Part shown: piece after piece, positions 20,601 to 26,348 of the stretch
Layout of the letters: every line of letters starts with the position of its first letter
Position numbering within the stretch: the stretch's first letter is position 1
Assembly (NCBI RefSeq): GCF_003946325.1
Contig: NZ_RHNT01000013.1
Span: 1 to 50,977 of the forward strand
Direction of reading: 5' to 3'
Source: Companilactobacillus furfuricola
GTDB lineage: Bacteria > Bacillota > Bacilli > Lactobacillales > Lactobacillaceae
DNA length: 50,977 nt
Made by a program: the position numbers and the translations under genes
The notes under the pieces: generated by a model
Databases searched by the model: none
The model's input: only the letters and a program-made list of their open reading frames with translations
What the model was told of the DNA's origin: nothing

Positions 20601-21921
20601 ATTAGCTGGACTTCCATTATTACTTGGACTTCTAGATCTTGGTAAACTCTTCGCATTACTCAACCCATTACTATGGCCATTACTACCAATCATCAATGTA
20701 TTGAGAAATATCTTGAGAATGATGATTCCATTCAAACTCGCAGATATTTTGAAAGACATTCTTGGACCATTGTCAGCATTACCAATTGACGGCTTACTTG
20801 CCTTAGCAATTCCAGCTCTTGGATTATTAACAGTCTTAACGATGTTGAATCCATTGTTCTGGCCATTGCTTCCAGTATTGTTGCCATTGGCATTGACACT
20901 TGGATTAGTAGGAACACCGATCGCATTACTTAGAGTTCTAAAAGATTTGGCTAAATTAGCTCTACCTGTATTGATTGCATTGTTATTATTCCCAATCATT
21001 CACACAGGTTTGAACATCCTCGGATTATTGGCATTGCCATTGATCTCCGGATTACTAACATTACCATTATTCTTATTGAACTTAGGTCTTAAGACCTTGA
21101 TCACGTTACCAATCACTAAAGCGGTATTACCAATCTTGATCAACCTTGGCATCGTGCTAGCACTCGCTGGCATTCCAGCCTTGATCATCTTGCCTATCGT
21201 TGTATTGCGTAATTTGGTCAAAGGATTGAGATTAATAGGCGACGCCTTAGCTGCATTGTTGGCATTACCAGGAGTACTCAAAGACTTATTTGACTTAGTA
21301 ATCCTCCCTCTAAAGATCTTAATCAAACCTCTATTAGTACTCGGGTTGCCACTATTAGCTAAAGTATTGACATTCTTAGCATTGACACCATTGATGTTAT
21401 TGAATAACTTGTTAGCACATCTAATCACATTGTCTATAGTTGCTCTACTAGGGTTAGGTAATTCATTACTACCATTATTAGTACCATTCGTCTTGAACAT
21501 GTTGGTTCGTCCGTTAAGTGCTCTTGGCTTGATGTTACTAAACGGTGTGATCTTACCAGCACTATTGAAGCTAGCTATCGCAATACCATTGGTTGGTTTG
21601 CTAGTATTACCATTCGTCATCGGTCTCTTGACATTACCATTGTTCTTGTTGAGCTTGCCATTCCCATTATTCAACATGGGCTTGCAACTACTCAGCTTAG
21701 GCATGATAATTCCAGGACTATTAATGATCGTCGGTGGATTGATACTCTTACCAGTTGGTTTGATGGGTCTAGGTGGAAGTTCGACAATTCCTGGTACAAC
21801 AGTTCCAGGAACTGGCACAACACCAGGCGATACAGGTAACGTGGTACCAGAGCCAGGTTACGGTATTCGTCAAATTCCATCAGTTGGATTCTGGGTACAT
21901 AACGATCCATTAGTTTTGTAA
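5515..21921 (+). CDS. Giant hydrophobic repeat protein, C-terminal part of the same gene
   Basis: This frame stays open for 5,468 codons. It has no start codon with a ribosome binding site (the first codon is an internal TTG). It should be joined to the upstream frame by skipping one base around 5530-5545, giving about 6,303 residues. Composition is overwhelmingly Leu, Ile, Val, Phe, Ala, Gly and Pro, with scattered Asn and few charges; Leu-Pro steps recur. Internal repeats are clear: about 691-residue units anchored at 6445 and 8518, five units of 387-391 residues between 10912 and about 16500, then about 642-residue units anchored at 17413 and 19339. The last 50 residues or so are hydrophilic (PGTTVPGTGTTPGDTG and a W/H/P-containing tail). 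No LPxTG sorting signal is seen. It could be a membrane protein with very many spans or a secreted hydrophobic fibre. No function can be assigned from sequence. A strong terminator follows at 22151. Confidence 0.8.
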   Translation: MHLHWHNVILPALALIPAITLGIPAITLGLPLTLGLKLAFAPIDLLNTFVVSKLASIVLTAPITIFNTIAGVTLGLINTLIGSIPLALFDFIAPVVLNFVIVHVISRLVQLTVFNTLLFATLAKALINGAIDLALALSFIGLPIALIKGLFDLFKLGLGLFNSFAIPMLAKGLTFLALAPLALLNTIGLTLFNISIPMLLGFITSLFLSNLVGGLTFLTLLGLKLIKDLLKNGFQLLIRLAVATTILVGLPVLIVAAQILNFFILLVANAVGGLLLWGLLTLAKSLMLAGLGIALFSLPLLGQFAINTLVKWSIRALIHIFRFFVGLFKVGARLVLSFVLGLLNAIAGIAKAASVIIAVVSGIAAALTALIPVVGPVLALLPLLISLLSIANSLILTPIKLLLGFLNLVVLGLNLLAIPVYLFIRPLISIALALGAGLLSDILMPLITLPLVLFNQLTLFNLIGLPLLLLNLLGTFLVEPLVLAGLGLLNALALPFLLALAALNLVALLGLVLLSFRLPLVALFLLALPSFIPFFNLIMDTIFLAPLVTLLLSVLNLFIGLPLMMLIDSIINLVVPFLVWLTGMLLLAPIFGPLAFLNPLTWINLPLISIIGTFLTKLALKLISLPIIFLVNGLLSLIPAAIAAFVVGLLRALFGGLPFLLLAPLFLLPIILNGLLTALIPGLNLFTVPAALVALFLGLPLALLGLLNNLLGKAILRVLSFVLTYLASNVLKDLLALVGVPLVINLLTPLIFLTKLLTTQFGIFPALWLGLPLLAQLVTKALLWGLTFIKGFAYVALDLFNIGATLLTLPLWTILPALNLLRRLALGFVALVSLPLRLLKDVFDIIRAIVEIGAILALPLLVGIPAFLLLLPLTTINFLGMKLLNMAIPFVLSLLATLGASLIVNLLTFIGMLALHLFNKLLKLGAKLLLLGAITLLILGALPILIGAAVLNFFLLAALNLFLGFNAWLITTLFNNLLVGALLLGLLLLPLVSQLIINTVVKWTIRAVVHLIRFFVGLFRLGARLVLQFIIGLTNLVLGVAKAISVVAAVTNLLLAPISLLVPVVGPVLFLLHLLRAGLAGINFLILLPLKLLAGLLNLLTLGGLLLSIPYWLFIRPLTSVLLAIGAGILSDIVMTLLTLPLVIINTIALFALIGIPALLLKAFNNLVVLPLLLAGIGLILAVGLPLALLLGALGLLGVLALGLLGLAFPLIALILLALPGLIPFLNLNLAILNIVGLASLLLNGIKLLLLPLKILKDLINDFLLPLLVAGLSFLLLLPLLGVITFLNPLRWLNLGILSAIGTFLTKLLLGLLAIPFILIKNLITSLIPAVLAGVLVGLLRALFGGLPFLLLALGLLLPLILNGLLTALIPGLNLLTVPLGLLALLLGLPLVTLGILNNLLKQLVWTVLGTILTYLAFNLAKDLLDLLLWLPLQLLLALPLFLFNLALNAFILRPLLLFGLPLLAALLTNLALVAFNLIRRGLELLAELLTLGATLLLSPLTLGLPLLNLLRRILKFLVTLRLLHNLLHQILDGLLFVILPFFNMLLFGLFSWIPGLIALIGTVLLEHLPDLLIGALIGLLLLIPALLIEGLIAGVINFLLSLLPALLGGLLKGLITLFFNGLPVFLFIQLLVLLPLILVGLLTALIPGLNLLTIPLGLLALLALPLTILGVINNVIQSLLQGLLASLLTQLLFNVIADLSLLGIPLLFLLSPILLVLGALALLVLSFLAIVIPAIILALLFLPIIGLAMLALAPILLPLFLPLILIGLLLFIPFVIFGILSSAILVWFFAPILLQLAVNPIADFVAFILLTWMMFEQPVLFWFFGFINTPAFILSFIGMFVNWLNPLNLLFHIIGIGALIGLPLTLIADFLVLSLIKWSSLLTINFAAGWLAFLTLGLAQLGLFNLNLLYILNTFIVTLPMIAYVWIVLVIAAVVMIATVVVTLGINPISIFEIWVMVPLFTTGAILLALFTMVIGLTLDVIMTLLKIPFIVGNLQFGLLMAALANPLAALIGINLLATLGVTSIVLLLAGLFMLGWIWLPVTFSPLSFLLYFIMGSPLWMTLNFAGLVPVIGWIVQLIVDILWMLIGLWGTALVTDNTFALFVHIFIPLAFSAVTGIMLLLGALPVLLLVLPLALIQSLLLLGLLFGGVALLSLVVVIPAVIFGVLATATMLWFFAPIFLQILVNPIADFVTFTLLLWMMFEQPILFWWGFQFITVPLMLFSFVGMFLNWLNPLNYIFKALAALPILGIPVVVALALLTLNILRFASLLTINLFAGFPAFIVLTIAKWLMIGLGVLFFLNTFVVTLPMIAYVWLVVVIGVLSMFVIAFATLGINVPAIFAIWVMVPFFVIFAILIALTTIPIMLALDLFDVLVALVPIVGNLQLGLLLDLLANPLITIIAQNIFAILGLTAVVLFIASLFMLAHVWLPFTFGINSFLLYFVMGNPLWMLLQFAGLVPVIGWVVQLIVDILWMLIGLWGTALITDNNFALFMHIFVTLAFAAIPVMMLLLAVLPVILLVLPVGIIGSLILLALINLPIFLFNLVLALPVILYGIFSVGTLIWFLAPLLLQLAVNPIADFVAFQLLLFWAIENSIFFYVFRILTVPLMFFTFTGTFVNWFNPLNWLFHALNAFTLLGIPVLALLGVLTLDILRFASLLTINLFAGFPAFLILTIAKWLMIGLVGLYFLNTFIVTLPVIAYVWLCLVLGFIVVFISAFATLGINVPNIFSIWVMVPLFTIGAILIALTTIPIMLTADLLITLLAIAPIVGSLQLGLILATLANPLAGLLAVNVFGILGLTSLIMFALGFFMLADTWLPVTFNIIPFLLYFILGGPLLYSAHMIGLIPVIGWIVQIIVDIAWMLIGLWGTALVTDNFFAIFVHLFVPLAFATIPGIMMLLPILPVALLVLPVAIIGSLILMASINLPVLLFNLLIAIPVLLFGVFSAATIIWFLAPVVLQLMVNPIADLVTFIIMVFTAAEQPLFYIIFSWQTIPLTIGSFMGMLINWLNPLNLLFHALAIFTILAIPIVDLGVLLAIDGLRLLDLIGIFTIIGAPAGFLGLLPLTIAKWLMVGLVGLYLLNTFIVTLPMIAYVWLCLLAGVILVFLNSFANLGINVPNIFSMWIMVPFFSIGAVVLALTVIPLMLAVDTAVSILAIVPIVANLQIGLIMSTLLNPIAGLIAANLFGILGLSSVALFFLGLFMLADVWLPLTFGLDSFIIYFLLANPVWYMLHMAGLVPVIGWIVQIIVDLIWMLAGLWGTALITDNNFALFVHIFVTLAFSVIPGMMLLLAVAPVLLLLLPVAIIGSLILLGLINLPILLLGIPIALLTLIIGIAGALMMFWFFAPIFTYFMINPIADFIAFIELFYTAFQNPVLFWMFRIFTVPAMILSFIGMFTNWLNPINWLFIGISLFGIAAPIITSLFALGMINLLRFGSLILPFGFNFVASLVAFAALTAAKWLLGFIFFNVAFVLPALILSIPLLILVGIVIIVIAFLVVFINALATVGINVPNVFVLWLSVDVYATWAVTFIVTHFTAFMAIDLAIILFNLPIVALLLGVGLIAAGLTHPLMILPILLAQLAIGLVSIGSFLAGIFMFAALWVPLTNNLLAFAVFLIFANPIFMMLQWMGLVPVIGWIVQLIFDWTYMPIAFWLSGLISAFGFVFVMMTIWPLFVANMFGISLLTPILGFLLPLLLPLIPLVLSIALGMMVLANTLIAMAFVPFLLSLLLLPILNLFLALLPLLPLIPLLPLLLLPLLLLAAPLLLGLGLLRRLLNFGISLLVAIPATLISNLLGQMIPNLLRLLAFGLLLGLNIFNFVMNLIPGLLHKLVTLPLWILSLALLLPYLLALPLILLDMFNSFVISALLNLLKTIGLLILNNFVLNLLNFLFIKLPMLLLLAIPNLILGTLLAALAFPLIKLALPIINALLVSIISSPLLALPLQLFGLFNQFLRGLGVLIDLGLLLLLGLPGLLPFHNLLMDALFLLPLLLNLVALFNLLRTPLKWLLDIFNQLALPLLAQLLTFLVLIPFLGLISLLNPFKWLRMALLAGLATIAVQIISTLILLPLKLLNNKILSLLPALLNGLLLGFLRNILGGLPLDLLGLLALPLLNILGLIGTLTPGLRLLGLPLLLLTQLLLLPLLLDNLRNLIAPLLWGLLAGLLTYPIANLLKNILDIALLPLLGFLVTLPIFLLKLFNKAFVLRPLLLFGLPLLAGLLTAPLVAIFNLLRRLVKFGLNLLNGSLALLTMPIWLGLPALNLLRRALILPALLLTLLRGLRNILSLLGFPLFLLAAPLLAGLATFLLGLPLITLLNMLLSMPLLALLLPLLAALPILPIKLLLDLLLLPLVLLGNKLLGLPAALLAGLLLPLLLGGLFRHLLKLPFDLLKLLGLGLFNLLLPFIPLLNLLTPLLWPLGLFLLPLALADVIRDLLGNLPFDLLNLFLLPLITAIAGLGLLVPGLGLLLAPILLPLILFNLLAAMPLALIRTIGDIAKALLLGLPLALLGALLALPVVNLINDALSLLLLPLLSGLLTLPLFLLNLGLLTLLAFPLAKGLLPFLLANGLSALVANFLPVLIGLLLNPVIVLANLFRLLKDFIKTVNRFILLGLLLLPGLIPFHNLLLNALFLIPALINGLSLLNLLTLPIKFLKDLIKNTVLPLLAALLTNLLLLPIFGPLQFLNPINWILVPAIALLRTVVTKLLAKLILIPGLVLLNLLTSLIPATLAALVVPFLRGLLGGLPLDILGLLGLPLLNLLALVGTLIPGVRLLALPLLLLTQLLGLPLLLDTLRNLIAPLLWGALAGLLTFLIANLVKDALALLGLPLFDLLTFLPIFLLKMLKNVLLGNLLALGLPLLAQALTFFGLVALNLLRAGLKLLRNLIPLALTLLTMPLWFNLPLLNIIRRVAFWALLGLELLTLPFKLLKDLLRLVGLPLLMLGLPLLAGLINFLLILPLVTLATMLLALPLPLTLLLPLLALLGTLPIKLLADLLLLPLMLLANALLALPLALLLGALIPLVLGGLNGLIKLPLDLLGLAGLPLLLGLLDLGKLFALLNPLLWPLLPIINVLRNILRMMIPFKLADILKDILGPLSALPIDGLLALAIPALGLLTVLTMLNPLFWPLLPVLLPLALTLGLVGTPIALLRVLKDLAKLALPVLIALLLFPIIHTGLNILGLLALPLISGLLTLPLFLLNLGLKTLITLPITKAVLPILINLGIVLALAGIPALIILPIVVLRNLVKGLRLIGDALAALLALPGVLKDLFDLVILPLKILIKPLLVLGLPLLAKVLTFLALTPLMLLNNLLAHLITLSIVALLGLGNSLLPLLVPFVLNMLVRPLSALGLMLLNGVILPALLKLAIAIPLVGLLVLPFVIGLLTLPLFLLSLPFPLFNMGLQLLSLGMIIPGLLMIVGGLILLPVGLMGLGGSSTIPGTTVPGTGTTPGDTGNVVPEPGYGIRQIPSVGFWVHNDPLVL
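6445..10600 (+). repeat. Long internal repeats, type A copies 1 and 2 (about 691 codons each)
   Basis: Protein-level repeats begin at KWSIRALIH (6445) and KWTIRAVVH (8518), a period of 2,073 bases or 691 codons. The same offset separates the LPSFIPFFN (about 7099) and LPGLIPFLN (about 9172) blocks. The block RALFGGLPFLLLA is identical in both copies, and TALIPGLN recurs a third time near 10450. Units are diverged in DNA sequence, so the duplication is old. Confidence 0.85.
10912..16500 (+). repeat. Five tandem type B repeats of 387-391 codons
   Basis: The motif NPIAD occurs at 10912, 12073, 13237, 14398 and 15571, giving periods of 1161, 1164, 1161 and 1173 bases. Each unit also carries a NWLNPLN-like (or NWFNPLN) block and a VPVIGWIVQ-like block, followed by WM or WT and a glycine-tryptophan segment. 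The fifth unit is the most diverged, with VPVIGWIVQLIFDWTYM near 16400. All units stay in frame. Confidence 0.9.
17395..21300 (+). repeat. Type A-like repeats after the B block (about 642-codon period)
   Basis: PGLLPFHNLL at 17413 and PGLIPFHNLL at 19339 are 1,926 bases (642 codons) apart. Each is followed by a LLNPFKW or FLNPINW block and by LLWG and FGLPLLAG-like or GLPLLAQ blocks. The same anchor block occurs in the first A copies at 7099 and 9172. The giant protein is therefore built as A-A-B(x5)-A-A. Confidence 0.8.
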
Positions 21922-22150
21922 AAAACTGATTCATCGGATATGTGGAAGAAAACCACGCAAGTTATGATCATGTTTAAGGATTGAATTTAGTAACTGGGGT
22001 GGAAGCCAGCCTAGATTCAAACCCAGCGGATACAAAGTATCTGATCCCTAAAATGATCCAATAACAAAAAATTGATACCGAGAAAACACATTAAGTCGCA
22101 TACAAGTTATCAAAATCAACGATTATATGCGAAATGTTATGAGCCAAACG

Positions 22151-22187
22151 AAAATAGCCGTCCGAAAGGGCGGTTATTTTTTTGTCA
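22151..22187 (+). terminator. Terminator of the giant gene
   Basis: AAAATAGCCGTCC and GGGCGGTTATTTT form a 13-bp stem around a GAAA loop (22151-22180), extended by three further T. It lies 230 bases after the stop codon of the giant gene. Confidence 0.92.
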
Positions 22188-22383
22188 TTAAAATGTAATA
22201 TTTATTTTAATTTAAAATAAGTCGTTGTTGACACTTTTCTGTAAAAAGATGTAAATGGCTATACCATGCTGTTTTTAAGATGTATAATTGTGAAAAAGCA
22301 ATGAAAAATAGAGTCGTTTATTGTACCTGAGATTATTTAAATATGATTTTTTTTAACACCAATTTAGTAAAAAAATAATACCG

Positions 22384-22392
22384 TGATATAAT
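22384..22392 (+). promoter_or_regulatory. Extended -10 promoter of the Mga-type regulator
   Basis: TGATATAAT is a perfect extended -10 element. Transcription would start near 22399, which falls after the upstream in-frame ATG at 22397 and supports the TTG start at 22418. A second, weaker candidate is TTGACA at 22228 with TGTAAA at 22250. Confidence 0.65.
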
Positions 22393-22417
22393 CTATATGA
22401 CTCGGGAGGTGATACTA

Positions 22418-24031
22418 TTGGATAGTTTTACTGATTTATTCTTGTCTAAATCTGAGGTAGAAAAGATTCAGTTATTCAATAAAATAAAATTAATTCGCAC
22501 GAACCAGTTAGCTAGCGCTGATTTAATCGGTACTTATCGTAATCGGCACATAACTGTGAAAGATATCAACTTGCGTAAAGCTGCATATCAAATGAACAAA
22601 AGTTACGGAAGTGTCTACAATACTTATTTAGGTATTCAAGATGATTTTAGAGAGATCCTACATAAAGATGACTATGAAATTGAAGAAATGTTTGCCGTAT
22701 CGAGGGACGGTTACCACGCATTTTTGACAACAAAGTCAGATGGATATCGTTTCTTAGATGCAATTGTTAAAGGAAAAGAAAGCTCATTTAAGCAGTTCTA
22801 TACTGACCTTAATAGTAGTAAAGCAACTGTTTTGAGACATTTAAAGCCTGTTAGAAGTTATTTGAAGCGTTTCGGAGTTCGGATCGCTTATGAACCAATG
22901 CGTTTTGTCGGTAATGAAGAATCCATTCGTTTGGCTATCGCAGCATTGTATTGGAATGCTACACGTGGTTTCGTTTGGCCATTTGAATTATTCTCACAAA
23001 AGACCGCATTTAGAGTTGTCGATATTGCTCTGGAAAAATATCGTCTACAACCAATCAATAATATTTCGAAGCTTTTTTATGCTTACGTTGTTATGGCACA
23101 TTCTTACCGTATTCTGGGCGGTAACCATATGCAAAACATCGAAGCACTTAGCGTTATTAATTATCCGTTCCCTAATATTTTTGAAGGAACGACTTCATTG
23201 TTTGAAGCTTCAAACAATGGCTCACATGATGTTAAAGAATTGAAACGTGCCATTGATTCGATCAGTTATGAAGAGCAAATGTTCCAATCAGCTGACTTCT
23301 ATATTTTACTAATGTGTGTTCCAACGACATTTGAAGTTTCTGAGGAATATTTACAAACAGTATCAAGACAATTAGTTAAGTACAATCCACTTTTTGCTAA
23401 TTTCATTGATGATTTCTTGGACTTGATCCCATATGATGTTGAACAGACTGTGTCTGATTTTGCATTGTCACACAAGGAATTCATGCGTTATAAGTATAAT
23501 TTGACTACTTGTATCATCGGTGTTTTAGCTTTGGATCAAAACTTTATTGAAATGTTGAACTTGTTCTCAGGCTTTGGGGATGCTATGAGTAATTTGACGG
23601 ATGAGAACTTGAAGACTAAGGTCAGTTCGACGGTTCAACACTTGATGAGACGTGATAAGTACAGTTCATTGAAGGGTAAGTCTAAGCTTATTTCTGATGC
23701 TCTATATGCGATCGCTTATCGTTTCTTCTCACTTTATAATGAGAATATTCAAGTACGTGTATATCTTGAACTTGAATCATTCTTCTTAGTTTATTCTGAC
23801 TTGGCAATTACTTTGGAAGCTTTGCCATATGTTCAAATTGTCAGTGATTCTAAGGATGCTGATATCGTTGTAACGGCCAATAGTTCGGACCTTCCTGAAG
23901 ATGAAGTTAAGGACGATGTCTGCATTTATCGTTGGATGTATAACGGTGTTGATGGACAGATGGGTGGTTTGCTTAACCTGATCTATAAGATTTGGACTGA
24001 TGAAAAGGTTGGCGGAACTAAGACTATTTAG
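22418..24031 (+). CDS. Mga-family transcriptional regulator
   Basis: A DNA-binding regulator of the Mga/PRD-like class, 537 residues from the TTG at 22418. I prefer this start because GGGAGGTG lies 7 bases upstream and a perfect extended -10 leaves the upstream ATG at 22397 at or before the transcript start. An Mga-type helix-turn-helix is visible near residues 125-180 (SSFKQFYTDLNSSKATVLRH and the following YLKRFGVRI). The middle is helical and PRD-like. The last 90 or so residues (VQIVSDSKDADIVVTANSS) resemble the PTS EIIB-like C-terminal domain of Mga/AtxA proteins. In streptococci such proteins activate surface-protein genes. Its position directly after the giant surface gene suggests that gene as a target, which is inference. 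It has its own promoter and is followed by a structured region and terminator. Confidence 0.85.
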   Translation: MDSFTDLFLSKSEVEKIQLFNKIKLIRTNQLASADLIGTYRNRHITVKDINLRKAAYQMNKSYGSVYNTYLGIQDDFREILHKDDYEIEEMFAVSRDGYHAFLTTKSDGYRFLDAIVKGKESSFKQFYTDLNSSKATVLRHLKPVRSYLKRFGVRIAYEPMRFVGNEESIRLAIAALYWNATRGFVWPFELFSQKTAFRVVDIALEKYRLQPINNISKLFYAYVVMAHSYRILGGNHMQNIEALSVINYPFPNIFEGTTSLFEASNNGSHDVKELKRAIDSISYEEQMFQSADFYILLMCVPTTFEVSEEYLQTVSRQLVKYNPLFANFIDDFLDLIPYDVEQTVSDFALSHKEFMRYKYNLTTCIIGVLALDQNFIEMLNLFSGFGDAMSNLTDENLKTKVSSTVQHLMRRDKYSSLKGKSKLISDALYAIAYRFFSLYNENIQVRVYLELESFFLVYSDLAITLEALPYVQIVSDSKDADIVVTANSSDLPEDEVKDDVCIYRWMYNGVDGQMGGLLNLIYKIWTDEKVGGTKTI

Positions 24032-24070
24032 TTGAAGTTTTTTTCGAAATAGACTAGTATATTTGTTATG

Positions 24071-24237
24071 CGATGAGTCGAGAGACGTCGATTTATGACG
24101 TCACTTGAGGTAGGATATCTTGCATTACTCACCGGAATTTGTGAGCGATATCTTCAGCGGTTGTGTGAACCGACTTAGCTGATTGCTCTTATGAGTACTA
24201 CCACTGAAAGCCATGGTTTAATTACCATGGCTTTTTT
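24071..24237 (+). ncRNA. Candidate structured small RNA ending in a terminator
   Basis: Several short hairpins follow each other. GACGTC pairs with GACGTC around 24085-24102. GATATC at 24114 pairs with GATATC at 24137, enclosing CTCAC/GTGAG. CGGTT pairs with AACCG around 24157-24172. An 11-bp terminator stem closes the series. No coding frame with a ribosome binding site is present and the next gene starts 900 bases later. It may be a stand-alone small RNA or a long 3' UTR of the regulator. I could not match it to a riboswitch class I know. Confidence 0.45.
24207..24237 (+). terminator. Intrinsic terminator
   Basis: AAAGCCATGGT at 24207-24217 pairs with ACCATGGCTTT at 24224-24234 and is followed by TTT. 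It ends transcription from the Mga gene or from the structured RNA candidate. Confidence 0.9.
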
Positions 24238-24256
24238 GATGTTCAAAAATGTTTTA

Positions 24257-24328
24257 GAGCTATGGCGGACAGAGGAGTTTTGCTTGGGGCACGTTTTGCG
24301 CGTCCTATTTCTCACATGTCTATCTCAG
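24257..24328 (+). repeat. Intergenic repeat, short copy
   Basis: The left part (GAGCTATGGCGGACAGAGG) matches, with a few changes, the DNA at 44927. The right part (CTCACATGTCTATCTCAG, 24311-24328) is identical to DNA ending at 45351. Here the two ends are only 72 bases apart; at 44927-45351 they enclose about 425 bases. A related right end occurs inverted near 29105. Confidence 0.7.
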
Positions 24329-25145
24329 GTTTTATCTATTCTGGTGGGAGTAGGGGCTTCCTATTCCTATTACGTTATATTTTCTATTTGAATTACTGAC
24401 TCTTTTTTCGGTTCGCGGGACTTTGCTCCGCTCATTTTGTTTCCTGACTTACATTGCTGTTGTGAGCTTTCTTTGCTTGTTGGTTGGATAAGTGTTGATA
24501 TATTTTTTCTTCTCTTGTTTTAACTTCTTGCTCGCGTGCTTGTTCCTCGCACTCTTGCCTTGAGCTGATGTTGATTCTTTTCTCTATTTATTTATTTCTG
24601 GCTCATGTGCTCGTTTCTCGCACCTTCGCCTTGCTCTTGTTCTTATTTTTATTTGTGATTTTTTGGGAATTTTTATTATTTTTTGGAAAAGGGTTGGAAT
24701 TTGTTGGTTCGTTTGGTTTGATTTATAGTGGGAGTGGCGTTATATTTGATGTTTGATTTTTAGTTAAATATTGATGGTTATTATATTTAAACTTTTATAA
24801 AATAATTGGATGGGGTTCTGTTTTTCGGAAATTTTTTCGCTGGGTGTTGACGCTGGTTTATCCAAATGATTTTTAAGTTGATGATTTGGCGATTTGATTG
24901 TTCCTTTATTTTCAATGCATTGTTTCTTAATTTTAGCGTTTTATTGCCAAATGTTGTCTGCTTTACTGCAGAAATGCGCTCTAGACTTAGTGTTATCTGA
25001 TTTAGAAACTGTCAGTTGGTTCTTTTGTTCTGTTGGTTTCTATATTTTTATCGGTTGGCTGTGTTTTTCTGTGCTGTTTTTTAAACTAGTTTCGAGAGGT
25101 GCTGCCTTTCGCCACTTTCTATTTTTTGTGAATGGGGGTTAAGAT
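24329..25145. other. T-rich intergenic DNA, no supported gene
   Basis: I see no gene with a ribosome binding site here. Open stretches of 60-80 codons are T-rich and look accidental. Two diverged direct copies of a GTGCTYGTTYCTCGCAC block lie at about 24535-24551 and 24606-24622, 71 bases apart. This may be old coding or repeat DNA that has decayed. Confidence 0.5.
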
Positions 25146-26339
25146 ATGCGATCACAAAAATTATGGTTATTGACTCTTAATGCTACTTTTAATATGGTTA
25201 TGGGCTTTATTTTGCCTGTTAATATGATTTTTATTAAACAAAATTTGCACCAGACTCAGAATATGGCTGGGTTTTCTTTGATGGTTTATTCTGCCTTGAT
25301 GATGATCGGTAATTATCTTGGGGGGATTTTGTTTGACCGTTATTCGAAGCGTTGGACTTTGCAGATTGGGTATATTATTGCGGTTGTTTCTTTGCTTGGG
25401 ATGACTTTCCATCATGTTTGGCCTAGTTATTTGTTCATGCTTGTTATGCTTGGTTTTGGTATGGGGATTTCTTATACGGCTATTAACGGTTATACGGCTT
25501 TTGTTGCTGAGGAGACTGTTGGCGATAGTCGGGTTTTGTTCAATAATATGTACTTGGCGGCTAATTTAGGTATTGCCATTGGATCTACTGCTGTTGGTTT
25601 TATTTTTGAATGGAGTATTTTCTTTACTTTCTTTATTCCGGTTATTTTCTTTATCGCTTGCTTGTTGATTGTCTTTTTCAAGGCTGGTGTTTTAGATCAG
25701 ACTAATGATTCTGCTGAAAAAACACATGAGTACGTGATTGACGATGAAGAGGTTGATCCAAAGCTTTCTATTGGTCAGAAGCGTTTCCGGATGAACTTGA
25801 TTATTTTGAGTCTGGGCGTTTTTATCATGTGGATGGGTTATACGCAATGGGATAGCAATATGTCGCTCTACATGTTGGGCCACGGCTTTTCTAAAAAGGA
25901 ATACAGTATCGTCTTCACGATCAATGCTGCTTCCTTGTTGTTGATCCAACCAATTATGAATCGGATCATGTCCAAGATCTTTAAACTGTTAAAAAATCAA
26001 ATCGTGGTCGGGATCACGATCATGGGTCTATCATTTTTACTCTTGCCAGGAGCTAAGCAGTACTGGATGTACATTGTTAGTATGCTGGTTTTGACGATTG
26101 GTGAATCGATGGTCTTTCCAACTATTCCAGCTTTGTTGAATAAGATGTCAACTAGTAAAAATAGAGGAAACTTGCAAAGTTTGTATACGATCATGGGTTC
26201 ACTTGGTCGAGCTGTCGGGCCATACGCCGGAAGCTTGATCGTTACTGCGCTATCTTTTGCCGATTTATTTTACGGTATTACCGCAACGATGATACTCGTT
26301 GCGTTATCATTAAAGGGTGTCAAAGAATTAGAAAAATGA
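25146..26339 (+). CDS. MFS transporter
   Basis: A 397-residue permease of the major facilitator superfamily with about 12 predicted membrane spans, normal for the family. After the second span lies GGILFDRYSKRW, a form of the MFS loop motif GxxxDRxGRR, and a central charged loop near residues 180-215 (EKTHEYVIDDEEVDP) separates the halves. The start follows GGGGG by about seven bases. It opens a tight operon with a hydrolase gene 9 bases downstream. The substrate is unknown; drug or metabolite export would be usual for such proteins in lactobacilli. No dedicated regulator is adjacent. Confidence 0.88.
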   Translation: MRSQKLWLLTLNATFNMVMGFILPVNMIFIKQNLHQTQNMAGFSLMVYSALMMIGNYLGGILFDRYSKRWTLQIGYIIAVVSLLGMTFHHVWPSYLFMLVMLGFGMGISYTAINGYTAFVAEETVGDSRVLFNNMYLAANLGIAIGSTAVGFIFEWSIFFTFFIPVIFFIACLLIVFFKAGVLDQTNDSAEKTHEYVIDDEEVDPKLSIGQKRFRMNLIILSLGVFIMWMGYTQWDSNMSLYMLGHGFSKKEYSIVFTINAASLLLIQPIMNRIMSKIFKLLKNQIVVGITIMGLSFLLLPGAKQYWMYIVSMLVLTIGESMVFPTIPALLNKMSTSKNRGNLQSLYTIMGSLGRAVGPYAGSLIVTALSFADLFYGITATMILVALSLKGVKELEK

Positions 26340-26348
26340 GGTTGATTT

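Noticed and set aside
17907-20999. Antisense reading frame of 1,030 codons, and similar long minus-strand frames across 5.8-21.8 kb
   Set aside because: They are mirror images of the giant gene. Minus-strand stops in that frame need sense codons starting TA or CA (Tyr, His, Gln), which this protein hardly uses. The products are N/S/K/P-rich noise and have no ribosome binding sites.
24191-25142. Open frames of 62-82 codons before the MFS gene
   Set aside because: They are T-rich, hydrophobic by composition, overlap a terminator or lack ribosome binding sites.
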